From: Gordionus sp. m RMFG-2023
Lineage: Eukaryota > Nematomorpha > Gordioida > Chordodea > Parachordodidae
Direction of reading: 5' to 3'
Length of the DNA: 64,000 nt
Assembly: GCF_954871325.1 (NCBI RefSeq)
Contig: NC_088776.1
Coordinates: 49,432,569 to 49,496,568 of the forward strand
Shown here: positions 52,020-63,220 of the stretch, in pieces
Position numbering within the stretch: position 1 is the stretch's first letter
Layout of the letters: each line of letters begins with the position of its first letter
Made by a program: the position numbers and the translations under genes
The notes under the pieces: model-generated
Told to the model about the DNA's origin: nothing
Database searches by the model: none
Seen by the model: only the letters and a program-made list of their open reading frames with translations

Positions 52020-52990
52020 CACGAATACATGTTTATTTATGAAAATATTTAAATAAATTGAAAGACTAGATCAGATTTTTCCCCATCTTTTTAAATCTTT
52101 ATAAAATTGTAAAATTATTGGAAATAAATTTTAAAATTTTTCTTATAGTTAGCCATAAAAATCACTTAGATTAAATAATTTTTTCAACACATATTTTATT
52201 TTTTCCTTTTTTTGACCCTTCACATGTGGTAGGAATTTAATCTGGGTTAGAAAATTTAAAAAAAATATAAATTATGCACATTTTGCCTTTTTAGTTATGT
52301 AAGATGTTATTTAACTGGAATCATATGCTAGAATATAAATAGTACCTACCCTGTGAAATTCAGTCAATTTTGCCCAGAACTTTTGAATCTTATTCATTTA
52401 TGATAATTTGTTATATACTGATTTATCATATAAATTAAATAATGCCCAAAAATTAATCGCGGAACTGTCTGAAATTTATTATAGGGTAATAAGTATACTC
52501 TTCATAAACTCTAAAATAGAATTTCAGTTAAATATAATTTAAAAAAGACAGGTGCTTAAGATGATTTAAGTTTTTGGAAATGTTAAGTAACCCGAGTTAT
52601 TCAAAATAAGCTTGGATTTTCTCTATTTCTACGACATGTATAACACCTGAAAATATAAGAATAATTACTTCTAACCTTATCTTGACTAAACCCCATAACT
52701 AGAAAGGAATTTTAGCTCATGAAATTATTAATATTAGATTATTTATATTATAGTAAGCTATAATTTTATGACGTAAAAGTTTTCACCATTAAATGGAAAT
52801 CTAGACTGTAAAGCTCTATTTTTAGATTACTCCCACTAAAATAAAATGGTTATTGACTATATTATATCATTAATAATTTATATTTTTTGTTAAAATATAA
52901 AAAAAATATTGCTAAAAATTGTTAAAATTATTCATCCCAAATTTACCATTAACCAATCATAATTACTGCATGAATTTGATAGGCATTTGA
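52020..52990. other. AT-rich DNA, nothing recognised
   Basis: No repeats with definable ends and no coding motif. Confidence 0.4.
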
Positions 52991-52997
52991 GATCTGT

Positions 52998-53325
52998 AAA
53001 TCCCCGTCTGTTTCGGTCCGTTTTGAATTTTTGTACAAATTTCCCGGCCCAAAATTTTTTTACCCGGTTCGGCCCTTTATAATTCTTTAAAAAATTTGCC
53101 CGGCCCAAAATTTTGCGAAATTTAAATCCCGATCATATAAATAACGTGTTCAATTTTTGGGAATTTATTATATTTTTTATAGAGTGGACATCTCCTTAAA
53201 ATATGTATGCATACTGTATTTTATTTTCAAATAGTATTGATCAAAATCATAATATTAGCTTGAAATTGAAAAAAATATGTCAAAATTTTATGCCCGGCCT
53301 GACCTAATATCTGTATTTTAGTCGG
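52998..53325. mobile_element. CCCGGCCC-type MITE remnant
   Basis: Blocks CCCGGCCCAAAATTTT and CCCGGTTCGGCCC alternate with A/T runs, and GCCCGGCCTGACC closes the segment. Resembles 159-280 and 16120-16446. Ends are diverged. Confidence 0.45.
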
Positions 53326-53544
53326 AAAGAAGGTCGTCTATCAATATTTTTTACTAAAATGAATACAATGTTGGAATTACACGTTTCAAATAGAAATGTG
53401 ACACCAAATTTAAAATGTTATTTTTTGTCACTAATAAAATGATGGATTTAAGAAAATCCGTATAAGATGTCATCAAATATCTCGATAGAATGTAATTCAT
53501 ATTATAACTTCTCTATATGATGGAAATTTGTTTATTCCACCACC

Positions 53545-54080
53545 ATTTTATTGTTTCTTCTTTTTATCAGACCAAGGGTAATCGTAACATCATCTATTAA
53601 TCTTGTTGAGAGGTCAGTCATTTTTTTCACTAATCTGCGAAGAGTTGATTGTTTCAATGTTTGCATTTATTGCAAAGGTATCTATCATTGATTTTAATTT
53701 TCCCTATTTGATGCGTGCTTCCAGTCTTAGCTTGTTTTGACAGAATTTATTTATAAGACATAAATCTATGTCTAATAACTTATCCTGTTAAGCAATGTCT
53801 TACCCTGGATGCTTTGCAGTCTATTACATCCTTAAGCTTTTTATGTGAGTAGAATATAATCTAGCTTAATTTTCGTGTACCACTCTCTTATGTTATTAGT
53901 GCTTGTCCTTTTTCTTAAAGAAAGTGTTAGTTAAATCAAGGTCAAAGTCTTGCCCAGATCTCAATACAAGCTCTCCTTCATTTACTTCTTCGTATCCAAA
54001 CCCACCATGGTATCTTATGGATCCTTCTCTTGTCGTTCCCACATCTGCATTTAGATCTCCGCCTATTATAACTGTCATCT
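53545..54080 (-). pseudogene. LINE apurinic-type endonuclease fragment
   Basis: TVIIGGDLNADVG, then GGFGYEEVNEGELVL, DLTNTFFKKKDKH, and further on KSLRM/DCKASRV and DLCLINK-like pieces. This is the second half of the endonuclease domain of CFDP2-like non-LTR retrotransposons (GDLNAxVG ... NTFFKKK). Frames are interrupted after the first 60 codons. Confidence 0.75.
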
Positions 54081-54119
54081 TTGGGAATTTCTATCAGAGC
54101 TTCATCAATGACATCTCTA

Positions 54120-54745
54120 AAGTTTTATTTCTCGCCCATTCGTTTATAAAATTTCTAAGGCTTTGGCTATCTCTTCTGGACTACCGCATATAATCCCGTC
54201 ATCTATGTACCAGAGATGAAGATCTAACATGCACCTGCTTTTAATATTTTTAAAACTAGATTACCTATTCCTAGACGAATAAGATCGAACCTAGGGGATC
54301 ACCCTGTTGAATTCCTTCTGAGGAAGAAAGCCTATATTCACAATATTGTAGGATGGTGGGATTCGCATAGCAATTTAAAATATAACTGGTAGCATGGGAA
54401 GCTTGATGAAGGATTTTAGGAAGGCAGGTCGTTTTATTGTGCTGTATACATTGCTAAAATCAATTTTAATTAGGCGTTTGTTTAGTGGATTATTATGGAG
54501 ATAGATGCTGGTTATATGAGCAGCAGACTCACAGCCACCTTTGACACCAACCCCTAGCTGAGTTGAAGTGAGAAGTGGAGACTTTCTCTTGATTCGAGCC
54601 GAGATAAATTTTGATATCAATCTCCTGAAGAGGGTGCCTATGGCAATTAGGCACAGGTCTTTGTTGGGTTTTGTAAGAGCGATTAGTTTTGCTCCAAACA
54701 TAATTGGCTACTTTCTCCTTTTGAAGCGAATTTTGAGAACAATTT
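54120..54745 (-). pseudogene. LINE reverse transcriptase fragment
   Basis: LIALTKPNKDLCLIAIG, LGVGVKGGCESAAH, IKIDFSNVYSTIKR, GIQQGDPLG (about 54290-54313) and WYIDDGIICG (about 54184-54213) are successive RT motifs of a non-LTR element. It lies upstream, on the same strand, of the endonuclease fragment, the reverse of the usual endonuclease-RT order. Broken by a few frame changes. Confidence 0.85.
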
Positions 54746-54779
54746 CATATTTTGATATATAGTTTGGGTAAATTACATC

Positions 54780-57434
54780 ATAAATACATGTTAATTTTTA
54801 AAATATTCATTTAAAGAAATAACCACCAGGGAAAAAATGAATACTTGTTATAAAAAAAATTTTTTTGAATTATAAATTCTACCGCTTTTTGTTTGAATCA
54901 ATGTGGCAACCCTGGTTAGAACTCTAGAATATTCAACACAAACTAAATAAAATTAAATTGAAATAAAGAAATAGCCACAAATTAAATTTATTTATATCTT
55001 TACAATGAAATTATCACTATAATATAATAATATAAATTTATAGGGAAACCTTGAAAAAAAATATGAACAAAATCCCTGGTTATTTAAAAAAATATTAAGT
55101 GCTACAAAAAGAGGAATAAATTTAAAGATATTCCTTTAAAGAATTACATTTTATAACAAAGTTCATATCATTTGGTGTAGACTGTATCAATCTTTTTTGT
55201 GGGATATCAAACAGGGCATTTGGGCCTGACCTTGACTAAATTAAAATTAATTATATCCAGCTACAAGAATCTATCTAGGTTATTTTTAAATTTTGTGAAC
55301 CAGATTACATCTTCTTTAATCCCGATAAAGATTCATCATCTTCAATATTATATTCAAATATGGAATTTGAAAAGACTCCTTCCTCATATAAAGGCATCAA
55401 CTCAGAATAGGCGAAATTTATTTTTGATATGTAGTTTTTTTTATAGGAAGGAATTTCACTTATTTCTAACTCAATGAAAACTATTCTAATAAAATGTTTA
55501 TAAAATTTAACGCATTCTTAATATATTTTAAAAGCTATATAAAAATGAGAAATCAATTCACATGCAGTAACTTTAAAAAATGGCAATCTTATATTTCTTA
55601 ATATCTCCTCTGCTAAAATTATTTAAAAAATTCTTTATCAAATGTTTATATCCACTTCGCAACGGTGACAATAACGTTACGATTCGAAAGGTTATTTTGC
55701 TATTTATTTTTAAATTCTCTGATGACATGTCAGCTCATCTACCAATATTCTCAGCTGATAGTCCAACAATCTTAAAAAATCGAATTTTTTACGTGTTTTT
55801 TTTGCTCCGAGCGCATGGCCAGTTGACACGATGAAATGGATGGTAGGAAATTATAATTATAAGTAAATCACCTAATATTAATTTAATATAAATTATCATA
55901 ATTTTCTGCTTAAAATTCAGGTATTCAGTCAAGCGATTTAAATTATTAATTTATTTTAAATTTAAAAACAAATTATTTCTCAATTTTTTTTTCCATATGA
56001 AAGTTACGCCACGCTAACCATTAAAATGTAAATGTAACTTTTTTTTAAAAAAAAATACATGTTTTCTGAATTATTTTTTTTGATATAATAAATAACTTCA
56101 GTTAAAAAGAAAAATTGGAACAAATTCGATTTTCGATAATTGAATTTGAAAACTATTTACGAGAAGATAAAATGATGGAGGAGAAAGAAAAATAATCAGG
56201 TTGTAGCTATGACATCTTATTTTTATTTAAAAAGTTTAAAGATTTTGACGTAAGATGGATGGAATGATATATTACTTTCTAAAATATAGTAAATGTGTAC
56301 TTAATTATTTTAATTTTTTAGTGTAAAAATCACATTATATTCAAGCAGCTTATTTAGAATTCTAAAAAAATGACGCTAAGTGTAGATATAGTTTTATAAA
56401 CTAGCTTTTCTACCATATGCTTTGTGGCTTCTATCTGAGCCCAGTAGCATTCGCGGAAATTTTTCCAGGGGAGGATAAAATTTTTATTTTATTTATAAAG
56501 TATGAAACCTTTATTCATAAAACATTTGCATTTCGCGATTCTTCCTTACTTCTTAAAGCGGCAAAATGTCTTACTTACCAATTGGCGACATGATATAGAA
56601 ATATATTTAAAAAAATCATAATAGTCCTGTTCCCGTTGCCTCAATTATACCATTTTATTGTAACCGGGAACTTATTGGTTATAGCAAACCTGACTATCTG
56701 GTTGATGATTTATATGATTATAAGTTAATAAGTTGACATGGTGCTTTAATTTTTTTATAATCAAGTTTTCTATCACGATTCACTATCTCCGAAGGAACAA
56801 AACCTGTTCATTTTTTGTTCATATTGTTGTAAGTGAAGAATTGTCGAAATTACAAAAGGGACAATCCAGTTTAGTTTCTAAATAGGCAGATATCACGGAG
56901 AATAGGAGAAACGTGGATAATTTGCATATAAGAATATTTATGGATTTATACCCATATTGATAGGGCACAATTTATCTTAATAAAATATCTCCTATTATTT
57001 CTATGTATGTGTGCCATTCACCCTTCTTTCAATATTCAATTTTTCAACTTCTAATAATGGTCCCGGAATTTGTAAATATGAAATAATTCCTGGCAGGTGC
57101 AATACCAAATAAGTTTTCAAAAAACATATATATGTATATATTGAAGGGCATAGGCTCCCCTGTTCTCCGCCATTGCTTTCCAATAGATTCCCTAAGTAAA
57201 ATATATGAATGCCGACCACGTATGTTGACTGAGAGGACCCCCTTCCCTGATATTTTAATAACGCTGGGTTCGGGTTGCGAAAAAATCACTGCAGACCTCT
57301 AGCTGGAGACCCGAAATAAAAAGATTAAAAAGGGGAAAAGTAAAAAATAATGAGATTTTTTTTATTTTTTACTTATCCATATTTATTTCATGGCAAAACT
57401 ATTCATCCTCTTTATCATCTCATTAAATTATATA
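54780..57434. other. AT-rich DNA, no gene recognised
   Basis: Contains a GGCAACCCTGG-type TE end near 54905 and several short open frames without similarity (for example 55580-55834 and 57001-57289). Confidence 0.4.
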
Positions 57435-57442
57435 AGAATTAT

Positions 57443-57737
57443 CAGAGTAGAGGTAACATTTGCACTGGACGCCCCACCCGTTTTTTGCGCAGTTAGGATT
57501 TTTTTTAAGAAAAATTTTTCAGTCCCAGCCCTGATTTTTAAAAAATATATTTTATTTTTTTTAATTTTTAAAGCTAAATAATAACGTTTTAAAATATATG
57601 GTTTTAAAATATACGATATGGCCCGAGTATTAAAAAAAAATTTTTTTTAGTCTTAGTCTGGGTATATTTAAAAGAATTAATATACAACCCGGTCCATTTA
57701 CCCGGGCAGGGCTTAGAGCTAGGCCTCTAGGTTTATG
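57443..57737. mobile_element. hAT MITE, TSD AGAATTAT
   Basis: 295 bp. Starts CAGAGTAGAGGTAACATTTG (compare CAGACTGCAGAGGTACCATT at 50636) and ends GGCCTCTAGGTTTATG; exact AGAATTAT on both sides (57435-57442, 57738-57745). Confidence 0.8.
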
Positions 57738-57806
57738 AGAATTATAAATAATGAACTACTAAAATATAAATATAAGGTATTTTTTGAGGCCAACTACGAT
57801 GCTTCC

Positions 57807-58225
57807 TCATCTGACACAGACCTTCATTGGCCCAGTCCTGTCTTCAAGGGCCTTATATCATATTTTCTAGTGGGCCTGAGTTTTTAAATTTTTTTAATGG
57901 GCTTAAAAGCTTAAAATTAATAAATTTAAATTTAACTAATTTAAAACAGTTGCTAACTTAAAGAAATATTGCCATTTTTTCTTCTAATATTAATAAATGA
58001 ATAAATTTCAGTATTGTAAACAAAATGATTGCCTAGATAAACTTAAATATTGTTTATTTTTATTAAATACAATAAATTAAATTTTTTGATCTGGGTTTGG
58101 GTCATCTCGGGAAATTTTTTTGAAACTTATTATGGGCGTCCGGGCTTGGAATTTTTTTAATATTAGATATAATTTTTTTTTTACTGTGGGCCTAGGCTGG
58201 GGTTGGTTAAAAAATGAAGGTCGAT
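57807..58225. mobile_element. MITE with CAGACCTTCATT ends
   Basis: Left CAGACCTTCATTGGCCCAG and right AATGAAGGTCGATCTG are mirror-related, with G+C-rich GGGCCTGAG/GGGCCTAGGCTGGGG blocks inside. Target duplication not evident. Confidence 0.5.
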
Positions 58226-58329
58226 CTGACATTTATTTTTTGTCACGAAAACCTTAGGGATTAAAAAATTGATTAAACTTTTGCTTTCTTTTTCAAACAT
58301 AAGGATTTTTTTAGTATATGGCAACACAG

Positions 58330-58520
58330 AGAAAATTTTTCCGCGAAAAGCATTATCACAAATGTTGATTACTAAAAGATATTGTCGTGAATGCATTATC
58401 GCGAAGGTCCCACCGGGAATATCGCGAAATAAATGACGAATGCATTTTCTCAAAAATATAATCGCGAGTTCATCATCAGAAGTGTATTAACCTATAACGC
58501 AATAAAGTGAAAATTAAGAT
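58330..58520. repeat. Degenerate TCGCGA-motif array, left part
   Basis: Repeated wording such as CCGCGAAAAGCATTATC, AATGCATTATCGCGAA, ATATCGCGAAATAAAT and ATAATCGCGAG. The same motif family continues at 60980-61280 on the other side of the 58757-60938 hAT. Confidence 0.5.
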
Positions 58521-58961
58521 TTTTACGTTTATTAATCTTCAGGACAGAAGGTAGACAAAATTCTAAAAAATGATCGGGATTGGGCTAGGCTCGTCCTAAA
58601 AAAATTAATGTTTTCCGAATACAATTAATCATTTTTATTTAGCATAAAAATGCATTTATATAAAATTTCGAATTTAAAATTTCGAGTAAGCCGGGCTCAG
58701 GCCTAAGTAGAAAAAAAATGTACATGGATCATCAAAGAAATTTTTATAATCATATCCAGGGTTTCGAACCGTTTAGTATAACGGTTCGGTTCGTTCCGGT
58801 TTTTAGTTTAAAATTTTATAAAGGTTTTTTTCCATTTCGGTTTTTTAAAAAAAAATCATATCGGTTCGGTTTATAATTTATAACGGTTCTTTTCGGTTTG
58901 TTCCGGTTTTTATAAATTTAATTTTAAAAAAAATTCATCATTAACCATGTATATATTAATT

Positions 58962-59408
58962 TTAGAGAAAAATCTTTTTTTCCGAATTGATAGTTAAATT
59001 TCCACCCAATCCTATAATTATTGGATCTATAATATTTCGAAATGCTTTGTCGTCAATTGATTTTATTGGCCTACCGTGAACTGTTATTAGCTCGGTGCAG
59101 GAGCGGATTAAATTTTCTTTATTTATATTGATTTGTATTGTAGTAGTGTTGGACTTAAAAGCATCTTGGATGGTATTATACTGGTTTGCAGTTTTCGTTA
59201 TTGGAATTTTTTTAATAGTCAAATTTTCTTTCTTTTTTCTTAATAATTTGAATTCCCTATTGTGGAATCTTTCTATATGTCGTTCAAGATTTGCAGCATG
59301 GTCTCCAATTAAGATCTTACCACAATCTTCTATTTTACAAATAGATTGATTTTTAATGATATCTAATTTAAAATAGGAACGCACAGGATTTGACTTTTCC
59401 CGAACCAT
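58962..59408 (-). CDS. BED-finger hAT transposase, N-terminal 148 codons
   Basis: BED finger at the start (SYFKLD, SICKIEDCGKIL, ANLERHIERFHNREF; C-x5-C...H-x5-H), a basic linker, then SCTELITVHGRPIKSIDDKA and FRNIIDPI, the block that precedes the catalytic core in BED hAT transposases. The catalytic core and dimerisation domain are absent, replaced by the inverted repeat at 59524-60485. Confidence 0.85.
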   Translation of the reverse strand: MVREKSNPVRSYFKLDIIKNQSICKIEDCGKILIGDHAANLERHIERFHNREFKLLRKKKENLTIKKIPITKTANQYNTIQDAFKSNTTTIQININKENLIRSCTELITVHGRPIKSIDDKAFRNIIDPIIIGLGGNLTINSEKKIFL

Positions 59409-59523
59409 TTAATAGATAACTAAAAAGCTATATGATGATAGATGAAAATCTTTTATTATATAAATAGAATAAATAAAAAAGCTTAATAGAAACAATTTTA
59501 CCTTCATTTTTATTTTTTTAAAT

Positions 59524-60485
59524 AACTTGGATTATAGAATTTAAATGACAATAAATAAAATGGTCAGCAATAAATATTTTAATGATATAATAATTTTTTA
59601 TTTATAAAAATCATATTTTTTTTAAATTCAGAATTCTAATATTTATTATTAAAATAATATGTTAGTTAGCATTTACCATTATCATATATGCAAAATAAAA
59701 AAAATATGATTAAAGAATGGCATTTGTAATGAATATTTTTCTAAATCTGTATTTTTAAATAATAAAAATCTTACTATAAATCTTCAGTTTAAATAAGTTA
59801 ACTAACATTGCATTAAATTATTTTATACTTTTATTTATTTGTGTTTAATATTAAATAAACTTACATTTAAAAATAGGAATTACATTTTGATGTTAAACTA
59901 AATATAACTAGTATAGTTTAATTCAAATTACCCACTCTGATATATTCTATATAAACTAAGATAAACTTTTTTTGAATATATCAATTAATAAGAAATTATT
60001 GTAAAACAATATTATATAAAAATTGGTCAGTACTTTATTTCTGTTAGATGTTAATATAATATGACAGAATAGGTAATTTAAGTTAAACTATAGTATTTAT
60101 ATTTAGTTTAACATCAAAATGTAATTCCTATTTTTAATTCACTGTAAGTTTATTTAAATATAAAACACATTAATAAATAAATAAAAGTATAAAAATAATT
60201 TAATGCAATGTTAATTAACTTATTTAAACTATTTATAGTAAGATTTTTATTATTTAAAAATACAGATTTAGAAAAATATTCATTACAAATGCCCTTTAAT
60301 CATATTTTTTTATTTTGCATATATGATAATGGTAAATGCTAACTAACATATTATAATAATAAATAATTTATAATATTAGAATTCTGAATTTAAAAAAACA
60401 ATGATTATAAATAAAAAATTATTATATCATTAAAATATTGCTGACTATTTTATTTATTGTCATTTAAATTCTATGATCCAAGTTT
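59524..60485. repeat. Large inverted repeat inside the hAT (arms about 420 bp)
   Basis: Arm 1 59524-59940 (from AACTTGGATTATAGAATTTA to AATTACCCACTCTG) is mirrored by arm 2 60064-60485 with few differences; the loop is about 120 bp. Looks like a foldback/MITE insertion or an inverted duplication within the element. Confidence 0.85.
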
Positions 60486-60979
60486 TTATAATGAGATAAA
60501 AAATTTAATTTAGCCAAGAATAATTATGTCTGATTTTAAGATATCTTATCTAATTAACAGATAAATTGTCTAATCTCTTATAAATTAAGTATTTAAAGAA
60601 AAAACAACAAATCTGGTATTATTTGATATATAATGTTGATAATATAAAAATATTTAATTTGATATATAATGTTGATAATATGGAAATATTTAATTTGAAA
60701 AGAAATCACCAATTTAAAAAATGCCCCCAAGGAAAATTAAAATTTTAAATTTAGGTTAATAATTTAAAATTAATTATTTTTAAAACCGTTTTGAACCGGT
60801 TTAAACCGGTTAAAAATATTTATAACGGTTCGGTTTGCTCTTTTAATATTTTCTTCATAACGGTTCGGTTAAGGTTACGTTTCAGAACATCATAACGGTT
60901 CATTCCGGTTTTGCGGTTCGGTTCGGTTCGAACCCCTGATCATATCAATCATTTGAGTTTGACAAATATATAAAAATTT

Positions 60980-61285
60980 ATTTAAAAATCGCGACATTAC
61001 ATGTGGTAATTATTCACGATAATGCTTTCTCTCTAGTACATTTGATATACAAGGGAATGTTTTTGCGGTAATACATGCACTGTAAATGCATTCGCGAAAT
61101 TGTTTTCACGGTGATATCATTCAGTATAATATATTCGGGTAATATTTTTGCGAAAATAAATTCATCGTATTCGCGATAATTAATATCTTCTTCACTGCAA
61201 TGCATTTGCAATATTGCTTTTGAGGTTGCATTCGCGCAATTATCCTCGATAATATATTTCGTCGTAATGACATGTATGATTTTTT
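60980..61285. repeat. Degenerate TCGCGA-motif array, right part
   Basis: TGCATTCGCGAAATTG, ATTCGCGATAATTAAT, TTGCATTCGCGCAATTATC, CTCGATAATATATTTCG and similar words at irregular 20-40 bp spacing. It stays open on the minus strand (61014-61292) but the protein has no recognisable similarity and is probably a by-product of the repeat. Confidence 0.5.
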
Positions 61286-61299
61286 TTCTCATACTACCC

Positions 61300-62672
61300 C
61301 TACCTACCCCTTATAACCATTTAATATTCTGATTGTGAAATATATTTAGTATGTAGTCAGGACTTTATTGAATTTTTCACTTAGGAAAGCAGAGAGACAT
61401 TTTTATAAATTGCGTATATCTATTTTATTCTTTTTATTATCTTTTTCTCATACGATATAATACTAGATTCTTCATTTTTAAAATAAGATTCGTGACATGA
61501 ATAAGCTGCTTAGAATATGAATTAGGATAATATAAATAATTTGTAATAAATTGAATTCGGTAACATTTGGCATAATAAAATTTAATTTTAAATGTGAAGG
61601 GCATCAAACATAAATTATTATTTTTTTATGAAATTTCATTTGATAGGGCATTTATTTCTTTAATTCGATCTGGCCCCAAATATCCTCTTTAGTTACAACC
61701 ACGTGTGCGGTGTTAATAACATCAAAACAATTAAACTGTTCAGCAGAACGTCTCAGTTATATTTGTTTAGCAATAAATCAAACCATATATCATATTTTCA
61801 TCTTGTTTTTCTATAAAACTAGTCATTTAATATCCTTTTTTATTTTAAAATTAAAATTATTATTAGTAATACTTTTATTATATTTTTATTCTAATGATAA
61901 TTTCATCATATTAACTGGAGAAAGTTCACATACCTTCAAAAATGCAATCGAGATCATCATTATTATATCAGGGTTTAAGCGATAAAATGAGAGCCACGTT
62001 TGTATTTTTTAGGTGGAGGATGGTAGTTATCTCATATAAACTTACCTAAACTCACAATGACCTAAACTCACAATGAAAAATAAAGGGAGTCACATGTCCA
62101 TTAATTTTACCGATTTGCAAAAATTTCATATTACAATTTGATAATGAGTTATTTTTTTATACGAATTGTTTTTGAATGAAATCATTTTACTTGTAAGAAT
62201 GATTTTTTATAAAATAAATCACGGACTTTACCTTAGCTGATGACTTTCCCGTCAAATTCTTATGTGTTTTTTTTGAATTTCTAGACATGTAGGTGAATAC
62301 TTTATTATAAAATAAAATTATACACCCATTTTCAGAGATTACGGTCCGATGCGAAAGTGAATTCTGCAGATTTTTTTAATAAATAGTTTCTGGGCATGGG
62401 GAGTCAAATCCGAGTCAAAATAGCTCGCTCTGCTATCTCAGTCCAGGTCCTAACCTTCTTGGGAACAACTGCTGTCATTCAACAGTATAATGATCTCTTT
62501 TGATATATAATGATAATTAACCCACAATTTAGATATTCTATGAAAAAAACATATAAAAACTAATATCATCAGACGGGGAGAACCTGATTCATTTGAATAT
62601 CATGAGTTGATTTGAATTATTTTGGTATATAATATACTTGGAAAAAGGGAAAAGAAACAAAATAAAAAATAA
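61300..62672. other. AT-rich DNA, no gene recognised
   Basis: Only a short hydrophobic plus-strand frame (61710-61985) and a B-box-like motif on the minus strand near 62400-62450 (CGGATTTGACTCCCC). Confidence 0.35.
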
Positions 62673-62680
62673 ATATTATT

Positions 62681-62990
62681 CATAGGAGTATCCAGGATTT
62701 TGCTAAGAAGGGAGAGGAGCTCTATTAGGTGGGGGGTTTCCCCATAAATTTTATTGGAGAACTTTAGGTCGACTTGTCGGACTTTGGCTATATCAAATTT
62801 TTATAAAACTAATTTTGGGTCTTCATTTTTTTTGAATATAAAAATGTTTATTCTTCTAAAAAATAGTGATACATTTTTTGAGAAGGGAGGTTGGGGGTTG
62901 GGGGAATTTTTTATTAGCTTAATATGATATTTCTGAGAAAAGGCAAATATGCGATGGGGTCCCCACCCCCTCCCCTTGCTTACGCGCCAG
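62681..62990. mobile_element. MITE, second copy of the 13735-14121 family
   Basis: Left CATAGGAGTATCCAGGATTT, right CTTGCTTACGCGCCAG. Internal TTTCCCCATAAATTTTATTG and AAAAGGCAAATATG are shared with the 13.7-kb copy. Flanks ATATTATT/AATATATT are only loosely similar. Confidence 0.6.
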
Positions 62991-63027
62991 AATATATTGA
63001 TATATAAAAGAGGAAAGTAATATTATT

Positions 63028-63125
63028 AGAGAAGCGCAAAATAGAGATCACCGTCAAAAAATTTAAAATATTTATCATGTCGATGAATTTCATTATTAGC
63101 CAGTGATGGGTGTCCCTCTTCAAAA
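63028..63125 (-). CDS. Unidentified short exon-like ORF
   Basis: After a possible acceptor (TTTTGAAG) the minus strand reads GHPSLANNEIHRHDKYFKFF then DGDLYFALL-stop. Codon content looks protein-like, but no similarity is recognised and no partner exon was found. Could be a TE fragment. Confidence 0.2.
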
Positions 63126-63220
63126 TAAAATTTAATCACTAAAAATTGATTTTTAATAGAAATTATCTCTTCTTTTTTTGAGATATCTGGACTTTTAAAA
63201 AATATAATATTATATTGCAC

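Larger units (their letters stand above)
58757..60938 (-). mobile_element. BED-finger hAT, TSD ATCATATC
   Basis: Ends CAGGGTTTCGAACCG and CGGTTCGAACCCCTG with exact duplication ATCATATC (58749-58756, 60939-60946). Subterminal CGGTTCGGTT repeats at both ends. Encodes the start of a transposase on the minus strand; the rest of the interior is a large inverted repeat rather than coding sequence, so it is non-autonomous now. Confidence 0.92.

Noticed and set aside
57001-57289. Two overlapping minus-strand frames
   Set aside because: Mutually incompatible frames, no domain signature and no splice support.
61014-61292. Minus-strand 92-codon frame
   Set aside because: It coincides with the degenerate TCGCGA-motif repeats and has no recognisable similarity.
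62390-62470. tRNA-like segment on the minus strand with a B-box-like GGATTTGACTCC
   Set aside because: No complete cloverleaf; at most a degenerate tRNA-derived SINE.
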